From Candidatus Allofournierella merdipullorum (GTDB taxonomy: Bacteria; Bacillota; Clostridia; Oscillospirales; Ruminococcaceae): DNA of 64,000 bases. Below the pieces are notes generated by a model. It made no database searches. It was given only the letters and a program-made list of their open reading frames with translations, and was not told the DNA's origin. The stretch spans positions 1 through 64,000 of the forward strand of contig DXBV01000025.1 of the NCBI GenBank assembly GCA_019116345.1, in the 5' to 3' direction. This document shows positions 41,901 to 50,087 of the stretch, one piece after another (positions within the stretch are counted from its first letter, which is position 1; every line of letters starts with the position of its first letter). A program made the position numbers and the translations under genes.

Positions 41901-41928
41901 GGACCAGCTGCTGGGCGGGCGGCGCTGA
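38902..41928 (+). CDS. pelD: HD-GYP / SDR-like / PelD fusion protein (Pel regulation)
   Basis: 1008-aa membrane protein. N-terminal HD-GYP phosphodiesterase domain (about 30-215) with LHDIGK (H79-D80), HTTLGGELI and HHERFDGTGYP (138-148), all metal ligands present. Next is a Rossmann-like segment (about 240-500) resembling NAD-dependent epimerases (KKVLLMGNLRYVTPQFL), without a clear GxxGxxG. Then a PelD module: four TM helices (about 535-627), a coiled coil, a GAF-like domain (about 690-820) and a degenerate GGDEF-like end with RTND (R884-D887), matching the RxxD I-site that binds c-di-GMP in PelD. The tail is Pro/Ala/Lys-rich. Ribosome site AAAGGAG, 7-nt spacing. Confidence 0.85.
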   Translation: MPTEYDALTMTGSGGAVSFALTKISADKMPETINGESGHHICYVKVLTELIARELTRQTGRYGLDEEKIGQIALASCLHDIGKSRIPQAILEKRGVLTPVEYDIVKKHTTLGGELIDRFGASLDPQIRAYARDVCLFHHERFDGTGYPHGLKGSDIPIWAQIVSIADAYEAITSERSYKKALSRDVALEMISNGMCGVFDPLLVQCLIRVADHRHLEDIRSSLMTSRALHIDPYALPPKKVLLMGNLRYVTPQFLEDSFPGAHISVIGKCAQDPGRGVKVYDAEAPNYKAILGTYDFDLIIYFSNELTYDTIAPSDTETLRQVMKAGKYLAGETKFLYLSSLDAAFDGSSDRGIIAAAKENVCLYWARQNHINLKIVRIPYLYNGAAEDDFLHDLFQEMRTRRTVRLRESESSELHFLSLSDLSALIVRLADSWAPGEGILTVNDDFHITFGQLCKELAPLAPGVTFDFTGKNPPKRLELKNTALKQQYSWFAAVSLLTDLPDEYQAYQASLGPRRSLWKKLAALLGRHSTPLRIAETALLFLLCEFLVRLTDSALFFSLVDFRLAYIVIIATLYGLPYGMSAAALCSLSWITAKVLDGTSWLTLFYEPTNWLTFIFFFLVGGICGYVKLKKDDQIRFTTEENRLLEAKLAFTRQIYEDTFREKQDLKKQIIGSKDSFGKIFDITRQLNTVDSRELYLKIVDSFEGILENKTLSVYSISQDSGFGRLEVASRSIMHDVSRSISLDTYAPVMEAVNKDEVWRNTHFLPNMPMFACGIRQGDKPLLLIFIWSAQTHQRSLYYVNLFRILCDLTQMSFIRAHDYSRDMHDRQYVGHTVLQNAATFRNSLHVFRELEERRVFQFLQLKVDAGGRSQEELSKLLARCVRTNDVAGLLEDGSVWLLLSQAGEEDLKFILPRFERLGLSAQVTPVPDPGELPAAPVTAGPAPEKAAPEAAPSAAAEEKPPRTPPAKTPKAPVKKPAPPPARRRAKAAKSASGLLELLDQLLGGRR

Positions 41929-41963
41929 CACAACCATCGACTGCGCAAAGGGAACGAAACAAC

Positions 41964-42863
41964 ATGCTTTGGTACGAAATCGTTTTTTGGGTGCTGCTGG
42001 CGGTGCATCTGCTCTGCTGCGCCCTCATCTACGTCGGCGTGCGCACCGGGATTTTGAAGGTGCGCCGGCTGATGGTGCCGGTGGCGCTGCTTGTCCCCTT
42101 CTGGGGCGAGGTGCTGGTGCTGGTGATGCATTTCCAGATCCTCTGCCGCCAGACCGACCGCAGCGAGGTGGGGGTGGAGAAGTTCCGGGTGGACTCGGAG
42201 CTCTACAAGGCCATCCAGCGGGACGACAGCCGGGTGTCCGGTTCCACCGTCTCCATGGAGGAGGCGCTGATCGTGAACACCCCCAAGGAGCGCCGCGCCC
42301 TCATCATGGACATCCTGAACGACAACCCCAAGGCCTATGTGGAATTTCTGAAGATGGCCGGCAACAACGACGACACCGAGGTGGTGCACTACGCCGTTAC
42401 CGCCATGGTGCACATCGCGAAGGAGAACGACCAGACCCTCTGGGAGCTGGAGCAGAAGTACGCCCAGAACCCCAACGACCCCCAGCTGCTGGCGACCTAC
42501 TGCGACTTTTTGTGGCGCTGCCTGGAGCAGGGGCTGATGCAGGGCCAGGTGGAGCGGATGAACCGCAACCTGTTTGACGCCCTCATCCAGAAAAAGATGC
42601 GCCTCGGCCCCGCCGTCGCATCCGACTATCTGCGCTGCATCCAGAACAACATGGAGCTAAAAAACTACACCGCGGCCGCCGCCAGCCTTGAGAACGCCCT
42701 GCGGTTCTGGCCCCGCAACGAGGACTTTTTGATCCAGAAGATCCAGTATCTGGCGGATCTGGGGCGGGGCGAGGAGCTGCAGGAGCTGCTGAGCCAGCTG
42801 GAGAAAAAAGACCTGTATCTCACCGCAAAGGTGAAAGAGGTGATCGCATTTTGGAAAGACTGA
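41964..42863 (+). CDS. pelE: PelE-like membrane/TPR protein
   Basis: 299-aa protein with two N-terminal TM helices (about 5-25 and 37-58), then a cytosolic helical-repeat region containing KERRALIMDILNDNPKAYVE and YTAAAASLENALRFWP. This layout, and its position between PelD-like and PelA-like genes, match PelE of Gram-positive Pel operons, an inner-membrane scaffold of the synthase complex. The ATG at 41964 is preceded by AAAGGGA. Its last 13 bp overlap the next gene. Confidence 0.78.
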   Translation: MLWYEIVFWVLLAVHLLCCALIYVGVRTGILKVRRLMVPVALLVPFWGEVLVLVMHFQILCRQTDRSEVGVEKFRVDSELYKAIQRDDSRVSGSTVSMEEALIVNTPKERRALIMDILNDNPKAYVEFLKMAGNNDDTEVVHYAVTAMVHIAKENDQTLWELEQKYAQNPNDPQLLATYCDFLWRCLEQGLMQGQVERMNRNLFDALIQKKMRLGPAVASDYLRCIQNNMELKNYTAAAASLENALRFWPRNEDFLIQKIQYLADLGRGEELQELLSQLEKKDLYLTAKVKEVIAFWKD

Positions 42864-44704
42864 GGGCGAAATTTGCCGCCTTTGAATACAAGGGCCTCGC
42901 GGCCATCGCTCTGGTGTTCGCCGTGATGGCGGCGCTTTTGTTCGTGGAGCGCAGCGGCATCCGCTATCAATACGACACCCGCTCGCTGACCCTTCTGCCC
43001 GCGGAGTCCGCCCCGTCCAAGGCCGAGGCGCTGGCCGATATGCCGAAGGACTGCCTTGTGCTGTACAACAGCAAGCGGGCGGACAGCCGCATGGCGCTGG
43101 AGGAGTTCGAGGTCATCCTCACCGACATGAAGGTGGGCCACGACACGGTGGACCTCTCCCGCGGCGGCTCCTGGTCCTTTAAGGGCTACAAGACGGCGGT
43201 GCTGCTGCTCAGCAATCTGTCGGACCTGGGGGACAAACTCATCGAGCTGGACGCCTGGGTCTACGAGGGCGGCGGGGCGCTGCTGCCCATGACCCTCTCC
43301 AAGGAGCCCTACTTCTCGGTGATGGAGCCCAAGTTCGGCATCGTGGAATCCTCCTACGACTACGCCCTGGCGGACTCCATCTATGTGACCGAAAACTTCA
43401 TGGTGGGCGGCGGCCGGGGCTTTGCCATCACCGAAAGCTGGGACTCCGCCCTGGTGGTTCGGGTGGACGAGTCCGACCGGGTGAAGGTGCACGCCTACAC
43501 CGACGACGACCGGCGGCTGCCCCTGGTGTGGGAGAGCCGCTACGGCAGCGGCCGCTTCGTGCTGGATAACCTGGGCATCTACACCAAAAACACCCGGGGC
43601 ATCTACGCCGCCTCCTACAGCCTGCTGACCCCCGTCACCGCCTATCCGGTGATCAACGCCTCCTGCTTTTATCTGGACGATTTTCCCTCCCAGATCCCCT
43701 CGGGCAGCAACGAGTATGTCTGGCGGGACTACGGCACCTCCACCCGGGACTTCTATGTGAACATCTGGTGGCCGGACATGATGAACCTGGCCGACCGCTA
43801 CGGCCTTGCCTACACCGGCCTTGCCATCCAGTGCTACGACGACCGGGTGGACGGCACCACCACCTCCGCGCCGGACAAGGAGACCTTTCTGAACTTCGGC
43901 AACATGCTGCTGCGCATGGGCGGCGAGATCGGCTACCACGGCTACAACCACCAGCCCCTGTGCCTGGACGACTGCGACTACAACGGCGTCTACGACTACA
44001 AGACCTGGCAGAGCGAGGACGCCATGGCCAGCGCCCTGGACACCCTGCTGGACCTGTGCGACGAGCTGTTCCCGGGGGTGGAGATGTCGGTGTATGTGCC
44101 GCCCTCCAACATCATGAGCGAAGGGGGCCAGGCGTTCCTCATCCGGGAGTATCCCCAGATCCGCTCCATCTCCGGCATCTATTTCGAGTCGGCCGATCTG
44201 GATTTCTACTGCACCCAGGAGTTCGACGTGCTGGAAAGCGGCGTGGTGGCCCAGCCCCGCATCATCTCCGGCTGTGATATGGACGACTTCATGAAACTGG
44301 CGGCCCTCTCGGAGCTGAACTTCCACTACGTCAACAGCCACTTCACCCATCCCGACGACTCCCTGGACCCCGAGCGCGGCGCACAGCTGGGCTGGGAGGA
44401 ACTGAAATCCCGCTTCACCGGGTATCTGGACTGGCTCTACACCGCCGCGCCCAACATCCGCAACTTCACCGGCAGCGAGATGGCGGCGGCGGTGCAGCGG
44501 TTCGCTGGCGTCACCGTCTCCACCGAGGCGACGGGCGATACCTTCAAGATCCGGCTGGGCAACTTCACCGACGAGGCCTGGCTGATGGTGCGCTTCAACG
44601 ACGCCGCCCCCCAAGAGGTGGAGGGCGGAGCGCTGGAACAGCTCACCGACACGCTGTATCTGCTGCGGGCGGACCAGCCCGACGTGACCGTGACATTGGC
44701 ATAG
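42851..44704 (+). CDS. PelA-like DUF2194 polysaccharide deacetylase
   Basis: 617-aa protein anchored by an N-terminal TM helix (about 17-35). The N-terminal part (about 60-260) resembles the glutamine-amidotransferase-like half of PelA/DUF2194. The C-terminal domain has NodB-type deacetylase marks: the Asp pair in FYLDDFP and GYHGYNHQ with two His for the metal. It likely trims N-acetyl groups of the Pel polymer on the outer face. The start is a TTG at 42851 inside pelE, chosen for AGAGG about 10 nt upstream and for coupling; no better start exists before the membrane helix. Confidence 0.82.
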   Translation: MERLRAKFAAFEYKGLAAIALVFAVMAALLFVERSGIRYQYDTRSLTLLPAESAPSKAEALADMPKDCLVLYNSKRADSRMALEEFEVILTDMKVGHDTVDLSRGGSWSFKGYKTAVLLLSNLSDLGDKLIELDAWVYEGGGALLPMTLSKEPYFSVMEPKFGIVESSYDYALADSIYVTENFMVGGGRGFAITESWDSALVVRVDESDRVKVHAYTDDDRRLPLVWESRYGSGRFVLDNLGIYTKNTRGIYAASYSLLTPVTAYPVINASCFYLDDFPSQIPSGSNEYVWRDYGTSTRDFYVNIWWPDMMNLADRYGLAYTGLAIQCYDDRVDGTTTSAPDKETFLNFGNMLLRMGGEIGYHGYNHQPLCLDDCDYNGVYDYKTWQSEDAMASALDTLLDLCDELFPGVEMSVYVPPSNIMSEGGQAFLIREYPQIRSISGIYFESADLDFYCTQEFDVLESGVVAQPRIISGCDMDDFMKLAALSELNFHYVNSHFTHPDDSLDPERGAQLGWEELKSRFTGYLDWLYTAAPNIRNFTGSEMAAAVQRFAGVTVSTEATGDTFKIRLGNFTDEAWLMVRFNDAAPQEVEGGALEQLTDTLYLLRADQPDVTVTLA

Positions 44705-44723
44705 AAAGGCGGTTTTTCCCCGT

Positions 44724-46166
44724 ATGCGCATCTGTTTGGTGCTGGAGGGGTGTTACCCCTACGTGAACGGCGGTGTTTCCACCTGGATGCACCAGTACAT
44801 AACCGAAATGCCGCAGCACGAGTTCGTGCTGTGGGTCATCGCCGCGAAGCGGGAGGACAAGGACAAATTCGTCTATGAACTGCCCTCCAACGTGACCGAG
44901 ATCCACCAGGTGTTTCTGGACGACGCGCTGCGCCTGAAGGGCGACGGCGTGATGGACCACGCCTTCACCCCCGCCGAGGCCCGGGCGCTGGAGGAGCTGA
45001 TCGGCTCCGGCAGCCCGGACTGGGACCTGCTGTTTTCCATGTATCAGGTGCGGCGCATCGCCCCCATGGCCTACCTGAAAAGCGAGGCCTTTTTGCGGGA
45101 GTTCGAGGAAAGCCTGGAGCGCAACTACCCCTACATCGCCTACGCCGACGCCTTCCACTCCACCCGTTCCCGGCTGCTGCCGGTGCTGTATCTGCTGGGC
45201 ACCGAGGTGCCCAAAGCCGACTGCTACCACTCCATCTGCACCGGCTACGGCGGGCTGCTGGCGACCCTTGGGGCCCACCTTTACAAAAAGCCCCTGCTGC
45301 TCACCGAGCACGGCATCTACACCCGGGAGCGGGAAGAGGAGATCATCGGCGCCCAGTGGGTGGGCAAGGCCTTCAAGCAGCACTGGATCCGCTTTTTCTA
45401 CATGCTCTCCTCCCTCATCTACACCCGGGCCTGGCGGGTCACCAGCCTCTACCGGGGGGCCATGGAGATGCAGATCGACATGGGCGCCGCCCGGGAGAAG
45501 TGCTCGGTCATCGCCAACGGCATCAGCTACGAAAAGTTCTGCGCCATCCCCCGCAAGGAGGAAAACGGCATGGTGGACATCGGCGCGGTGGTGCGCTTTG
45601 CCCCCATCAAGGACATCAAGACCATGATCTACGCCTTCTACGAGCTGTGCAGCCGGATGGACAACGTGCGGCTGCACATTCTGGGCGGCGTGGACGACCA
45701 GGAATACGCCGACGAGTGCCTTGCCCTCATCGACCAGCTGGGCCTTGGGGAAAAGGTGCTGGTGCCCGGCCGGGTGGACATGGTGGCGTATTTCCAAAAG
45801 CTGGACTTCACCATTCTGTCCTCCCTGTCGGAGGGCCAGCCGCTGTCGGTGCTGGAGTCCTTCGCGGCGGGGCTGCCGGTGGTCACCACCGACGTGGGCT
45901 CCTGCAGCGAGCTGATTTTGGGCGTTCCGCCGGACGACTTCGGCCGGGCGGGCTACTTTGTGCCCCCCATGCAGCGGGAAAAGATGGCCGACGCCATGGA
46001 GCAGCTGGCTTCTTCCCGCAAGCTGCGGCTGGAACTGGGCCGGCAGGGGCAGCTGCGGGCCTCGGCCTACTTCCGCTACAACATCATGCTCTCAAAATAC
46101 TGCGCGCTCTACGAGGAGGTGGAGACCCTTGGCCGGTATCGGCTTCGAGTTGAAGAAACTGTTTAA
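44724..46166 (+). CDS. pelF: Pel polymer glycosyltransferase PelF
   Basis: 480-aa cytosolic GT4 glycosyltransferase that polymerises the amino-sugar Pel chain from UDP-sugars. PelF-specific N-terminus: LEGCYPYVNGGVSTWMHQ (about residues 7-24). GT4 donor-site features: KDIKTMIYAFYEL and the EX7E-type block SLSEGQPLSVLESFAAG, followed by VVTTDVGSCSELI. The downstream pelG begins inside its 3' end, so the two are coupled. Confidence 0.94.
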   Translation: MRICLVLEGCYPYVNGGVSTWMHQYITEMPQHEFVLWVIAAKREDKDKFVYELPSNVTEIHQVFLDDALRLKGDGVMDHAFTPAEARALEELIGSGSPDWDLLFSMYQVRRIAPMAYLKSEAFLREFEESLERNYPYIAYADAFHSTRSRLLPVLYLLGTEVPKADCYHSICTGYGGLLATLGAHLYKKPLLLTEHGIYTREREEEIIGAQWVGKAFKQHWIRFFYMLSSLIYTRAWRVTSLYRGAMEMQIDMGAAREKCSVIANGISYEKFCAIPRKEENGMVDIGAVVRFAPIKDIKTMIYAFYELCSRMDNVRLHILGGVDDQEYADECLALIDQLGLGEKVLVPGRVDMVAYFQKLDFTILSSLSEGQPLSVLESFAAGLPVVTTDVGSCSELILGVPPDDFGRAGYFVPPMQREKMADAMEQLASSRKLRLELGRQGQLRASAYFRYNIMLSKYCALYEEVETLGRYRLRVEETV

Positions 46167-47589
46167 GCGCACCGGCGTGCTGGCCTCCCTGCGCGCCTTC
46201 GGCTACGCCACCGTCATCACCACCGGCCCCATGCTGCTGGGCATCGTGCTGCTGCTGGGGCTGATGCTCATCTGCGTGCTGGGCCGGGTGTCCACCAGCG
46301 ACCGGGAGCTGCTGGTCTGCATGATCACCTATGTGCTGCTGGCCTCGGTGACGGTGACCTCCTTCCTTTCCATGGTGGTCACCCGCTTCACCGCCGACAT
46401 GCTCTTCGAGGAACGAAACGACTGTGTGCTGCCCTCCTTCTGGGGTTCCTCGCTGCTGATGCTGGCGGCGGGCGGCGTTCTGTGGGGGGTGTTCCTGGTG
46501 TTCTCCGGGGCCACCTTCGTGCAGGGCGTTCTGCTGTTCGTGCTGTTTCAGGAGCTGGTGCTGGTGTGGAACGCCATGAGCTACCTCACCGCCATCAAGG
46601 ACTATCGCAATATGTTCCGCTCCTTCTTCGTGGCCATCGGCCTGGCGCTGGCGCTGGGCTTCGTGCTGGTGTGGCTGGGCGGGCCGCCCATCGAATCGCT
46701 GCTGCTGGCGGTGTCGGTGGGCTACGGGGTCAAGGCCGCGTGGGACGTGGTGCTGCTCTACCGGCATTTCCCCCGCTCAAACGCGCCGGCCTTCGCCTTT
46801 CTGGAATGGATGGACAAATTCCCCGCCCTGGCCTGGATCGGATTCTTCACCAACATCGGCCTGTTCTCCCATCTGGTCATCATGTGGGCCAGCGAGGTGG
46901 GCGTGCGGGTGAAAGGGCTGTTTTTCGGCGCGCCCTACCACGACATCCCCGCCCTCATCGCCTTTCTCACCATCCTCATCACCACCGTGAACTTCGTGGT
47001 GTCGGTGGAGGTGAACTTTTACCCCAAATACCGCAACTACAACAGCCTTTACAGCGACAAGGGCACCGGCCGGGACATCCTGCAGGCGGAAAAGGAGATG
47101 CTGGCGGTGCTGAAAAGCGAACTGTTCTACACCTCCCTCAAGCAGCTTTTGTTCTCCGCTTTGGCCATCTCCCTGGGCGGATACCTGCTGGACCTGGTGC
47201 CCCTGGGCTTCAACGAGGTGATGAAGGGCTACTTCCGCACCCTGTGCGTGGGCTACGGCCTCTACGCCATCGGCAACATGCTCATGCTCATCCTTTTGTA
47301 TTTCATCGATTACAAGGGCGCGCTGCGGGCCGCCGCCGCCTTCGCCGCCGGGTCGGTGGGATTTTCGGTGATCTCGCTGTTTTTTCCGTCGGTGTACTAC
47401 GGGTTCGGCTTTCTGCTGGCGGCGCTGCTCTTTCTGGTGCTGGCGCTGATCCGGCTGAACTACTACATCAAGCGCCTGCCTTACTACATCCTCTGCGTGC
47501 AGCCGCTGGTGGAGGAAACGGCCCACGGCCCCGGCAAGCGGGCCGGGGGCTGGCTGGAACAACACTTTGGAGAGGAGAGAAACGAATGA
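46129..47589 (+). CDS. pelG: Pel exporter PelG (MOP-superfamily membrane protein)
   Basis: 486-aa polytopic transporter that works with PelF to move the nascent polymer across the membrane. It begins AGIGFELKKLFKRTG, the conserved PelG N-terminus, then 10-12 hydrophobic helices. The start is a TTG at 46129 within pelF, with AGGAGGT 8 nt upstream, because translation from there gives exactly that N-terminus. The cotH gene begins at its stop codon (ATGA overlap). Confidence 0.92.
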   Translation: MAGIGFELKKLFKRTGVLASLRAFGYATVITTGPMLLGIVLLLGLMLICVLGRVSTSDRELLVCMITYVLLASVTVTSFLSMVVTRFTADMLFEERNDCVLPSFWGSSLLMLAAGGVLWGVFLVFSGATFVQGVLLFVLFQELVLVWNAMSYLTAIKDYRNMFRSFFVAIGLALALGFVLVWLGGPPIESLLLAVSVGYGVKAAWDVVLLYRHFPRSNAPAFAFLEWMDKFPALAWIGFFTNIGLFSHLVIMWASEVGVRVKGLFFGAPYHDIPALIAFLTILITTVNFVVSVEVNFYPKYRNYNSLYSDKGTGRDILQAEKEMLAVLKSELFYTSLKQLLFSALAISLGGYLLDLVPLGFNEVMKGYFRTLCVGYGLYAIGNMLMLILLYFIDYKGALRAAAAFAAGSVGFSVISLFFPSVYYGFGFLLAALLFLVLALIRLNYYIKRLPYYILCVQPLVEETAHGPGKRAGGWLEQHFGEERNE

Positions 47590-49364
47590 GGGCAAAACGA
47601 ACGCTATGTCTCGCGCTGGCCGCCACTCTGGCGCTTTCGCTGGCGGGCTGCGCCGTGGACCTGCCGGCCGCTTCCGCGCCCCAAAGCGAGGCGGGCGGGG
47701 AGAGCAGCCCGGTGGTGAAAGAGGAGACCGCCACCCTGGACGAACTGCATCTGCGGGACAATGCCCTGCTCTACGAGGGCCACGACCCCGCCCAGGTGGT
47801 CACCATGTATCTGACGGTGTCCACCGGCAACTCCTCCGAAAACACCGACCACACCTGGCGGGAGATCAACAGCTACTCCGTCTATGACTACGAGGCGATG
47901 GGTGTGGACCGCTATCAGGTGGCGGGTCTGCTTCAGGTGGGGGACGAGAACGGCCCCCTGCCCGACGAGCTGGGCTTTGGCCAGTCGGCGCCCAACTGCA
48001 CGGTGCAGATCCGCGGCCAGACCTCCAGCTCTCTGCCGCAGAAGAACTACAAGATCAGCGTGAAGGACAACAAGGGCGAATGGAACGGCCAGACCACCAT
48101 CGCCCTGAACAAACACCAGAGCGACGGCCTGCGCTTCCGCAACAAGATGGCCTACGACCTGATGGCGGGCATCGACGAGATGCTGGGCCTGCGCACCACC
48201 TTCGTGCATCTGTATGTGAAGGACACCACCGCCGGCGGCAGCGGCCAGTTCGTGGATTACGGGCTCTACACCCAGGTGGAACAGCTGAACAAGACCGCCC
48301 TGAAAGCCCACGGGCTGGACAAAAACGGCCACCTTTACAAGATCAACTTCTTCGAGTTCTACCGCTACGAGGACGTCATCCGCATGGCGGACGATCCCCT
48401 CTACGACCTGACCGCCTTTGAGCAGCTGCTGGAGGTGAAGGGGGACGACGACCACACCAAGCTCATCCAGATGCTGGAGGCGGTGAACGACTACACCCGG
48501 CCGGCGGAGGAGGTGTTGGAGGAATACTTCGACATTGAGAACCTGGCCTACTGGATGGCCTTCCACCTGCTGGTGAACAACCGGGACACCCAGAGCCGAA
48601 ACGTCTACATCTACAGCCCCCTCAACTCCAACAAGTGGTACTTCTATTCCTGGGACAACGACGCCATGCTCAAGCGGACGGAATACGCCCTGAACGGCCG
48701 CTCGGACGGCCTTGGCTGGGAGAACGGCGTGAGCAACTACTGGGGCAACGTGCTGTTCCAGCGGGCGCTGAAGACCGAGACCTTCCGCACGGCGCTGGAC
48801 GAGGCGGTGGAGGACCTGCGGGCCTATCTTTCTCCCCAGCGCATCAACGCCATGGCGGCGGAGTACAGCGAGATCGTCAAGCCCTATGTCTACCGCATGC
48901 CCGACGCGCAGCATGCCCCCCTCACCCAGGCGGAGTACGACCAGGTGGCCGCCGCGCTGAGCAGCGAGATCGAGACCAACTACCGCATCTACAAGGAATC
49001 CTTCAACAATCCCATGCCCTTCTTCATCGGCGTGCCCCGCAAGGAAGAAGGCCAGATGGTCTATCAGTGGGACTCCGCCTATGACTTCGACGGCGAGTCC
49101 GTCACCTACACCTTCGAGCTTGCCTCCGACTACACCTTTGCCGACCCCATCGTCCGCCAGGAGGGTCTGGTGATTCCGGAATACAAAGGCGAGACACTGC
49201 CCGCCGGGCAGTACTTCGTGCGGGTGACCGCCACCAACGCCAGCGGCTGCGAGCAGTACGCCTTCGACTACTATGTCATCGAAAGCGGCAAGGTCTACGG
49301 CGTCAAGTGCTTCTATGTGAACGAAGACGGCGCCATCGTGGAGGACGAGTATGTGGAAGGCTGA
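47586..49364 (+). CDS. CotH-type protein kinase lipoprotein
   Basis: 592-aa lipoprotein (lipobox LAGC after a short signal). The CotH kinase-like fold is recognisable: the RGQTSSSLPQKNYKISVKD strand block, KNGHLYKINFFEF, YWMAFHLLVNNRDTQSRNVY, and YFYSWDNDAM with the metal-binding Asp pair. CotH proteins phosphorylate surface proteins in spore coats and are common in Clostridia. A C-terminal beta-rich extension (about 500-590) follows. Its location at the end of a Pel operon suggests modification of extracellular matrix proteins (inference). It overlaps the VTC gene by 14 bp. Confidence 0.88.
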   Translation: MRAKRTLCLALAATLALSLAGCAVDLPAASAPQSEAGGESSPVVKEETATLDELHLRDNALLYEGHDPAQVVTMYLTVSTGNSSENTDHTWREINSYSVYDYEAMGVDRYQVAGLLQVGDENGPLPDELGFGQSAPNCTVQIRGQTSSSLPQKNYKISVKDNKGEWNGQTTIALNKHQSDGLRFRNKMAYDLMAGIDEMLGLRTTFVHLYVKDTTAGGSGQFVDYGLYTQVEQLNKTALKAHGLDKNGHLYKINFFEFYRYEDVIRMADDPLYDLTAFEQLLEVKGDDDHTKLIQMLEAVNDYTRPAEEVLEEYFDIENLAYWMAFHLLVNNRDTQSRNVYIYSPLNSNKWYFYSWDNDAMLKRTEYALNGRSDGLGWENGVSNYWGNVLFQRALKTETFRTALDEAVEDLRAYLSPQRINAMAAEYSEIVKPYVYRMPDAQHAPLTQAEYDQVAAALSSEIETNYRIYKESFNNPMPFFIGVPRKEEGQMVYQWDSAYDFDGESVTYTFELASDYTFADPIVRQEGLVIPEYKGETLPAGQYFVRVTATNASGCEQYAFDYYVIESGKVYGVKCFYVNEDGAIVEDEYVEG

Positions 49365-50076
49365 GCGTTACCGCCACGAGTGGAAATACCTCATCGACAC
49401 CGCCCAGAAGGAGGCCATCTGCAGCCGCCTTGGGCCGGTGATGCAGCTGGACCCCCACGCGACGAACGGCGGCTACACCCTGCGCAGTTTGTATTTTGAG
49501 GACTACTTCCATTCCGCCTATTCGGAAAAAGAGGCGGGCATTCTTCTGCGAAAGAAGTACCGCATCCGCATCTACGACTACTCCGACCGCAGCATCAAGC
49601 TGGAGCGCAAAAAGAAGACCGGCAGCTACATCTACAAAGAGGCCGCCCGGCTGACCCGCCAGCAGGTCTACCAGATTTTGGACGGGGACTACGGCTTTCT
49701 TCTGGCCAGCGACCAGCCGCTGTGCCAGGAGTTCTACTACGAGTGCATGAGCAACGTGATGCGCCCGCGCACCATCGTGGACTACGAGCGTCAGCCCTGG
49801 ATCGTGGACGCGGGCACCGTGCGCATCACCTTCGACATGAACGTGCGCGCGGCGGTGGGCAGCTTCGACATCTTTGACCCCACCCTGCCGGGCCTGCCGG
49901 TGCTGGAGCCGGGCAAATGCGTCATGGAAGTAAAGTTCACCGAGTTCCTGCCGGACTTTGTGCGGCAGGTGCTGCCCGACCGGGCTTCGGAGTTCACGGC
50001 CGTTTCCAAATACGTGCTGTGCTACGAAAAAACCGCCTATCAAAACGATTTTGAACACTATTGGTTCGAAAATTAG
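49351..50076 (+). CDS. VTC-domain polyphosphate polymerase-like protein
   Basis: 241-aa tunnel-fold protein of the VTC family, which makes polyphosphate from ATP in eukaryotes and is of less certain function in bacteria. Conserved basic and acidic pattern: RHEWKYLID, YTLRSLYFED, KYRIRIYDYSD, SIKLERKKKTG, RITFDMNVRAA and VMEVKFTEFLP with the late Glu. No membrane helix; the adjacent DUF4956 membrane protein may anchor it, a pairing seen repeatedly in bacteria. The ATG at 49351 overlaps cotH. Confidence 0.88.
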   Translation: MWKAERYRHEWKYLIDTAQKEAICSRLGPVMQLDPHATNGGYTLRSLYFEDYFHSAYSEKEAGILLRKKYRIRIYDYSDRSIKLERKKKTGSYIYKEAARLTRQQVYQILDGDYGFLLASDQPLCQEFYYECMSNVMRPRTIVDYERQPWIVDAGTVRITFDMNVRAAVGSFDIFDPTLPGLPVLEPGKCVMEVKFTEFLPDFVRQVLPDRASEFTAVSKYVLCYEKTAYQNDFEHYWFEN

Positions 50077-50087
50077 GAGCGTGTGAA

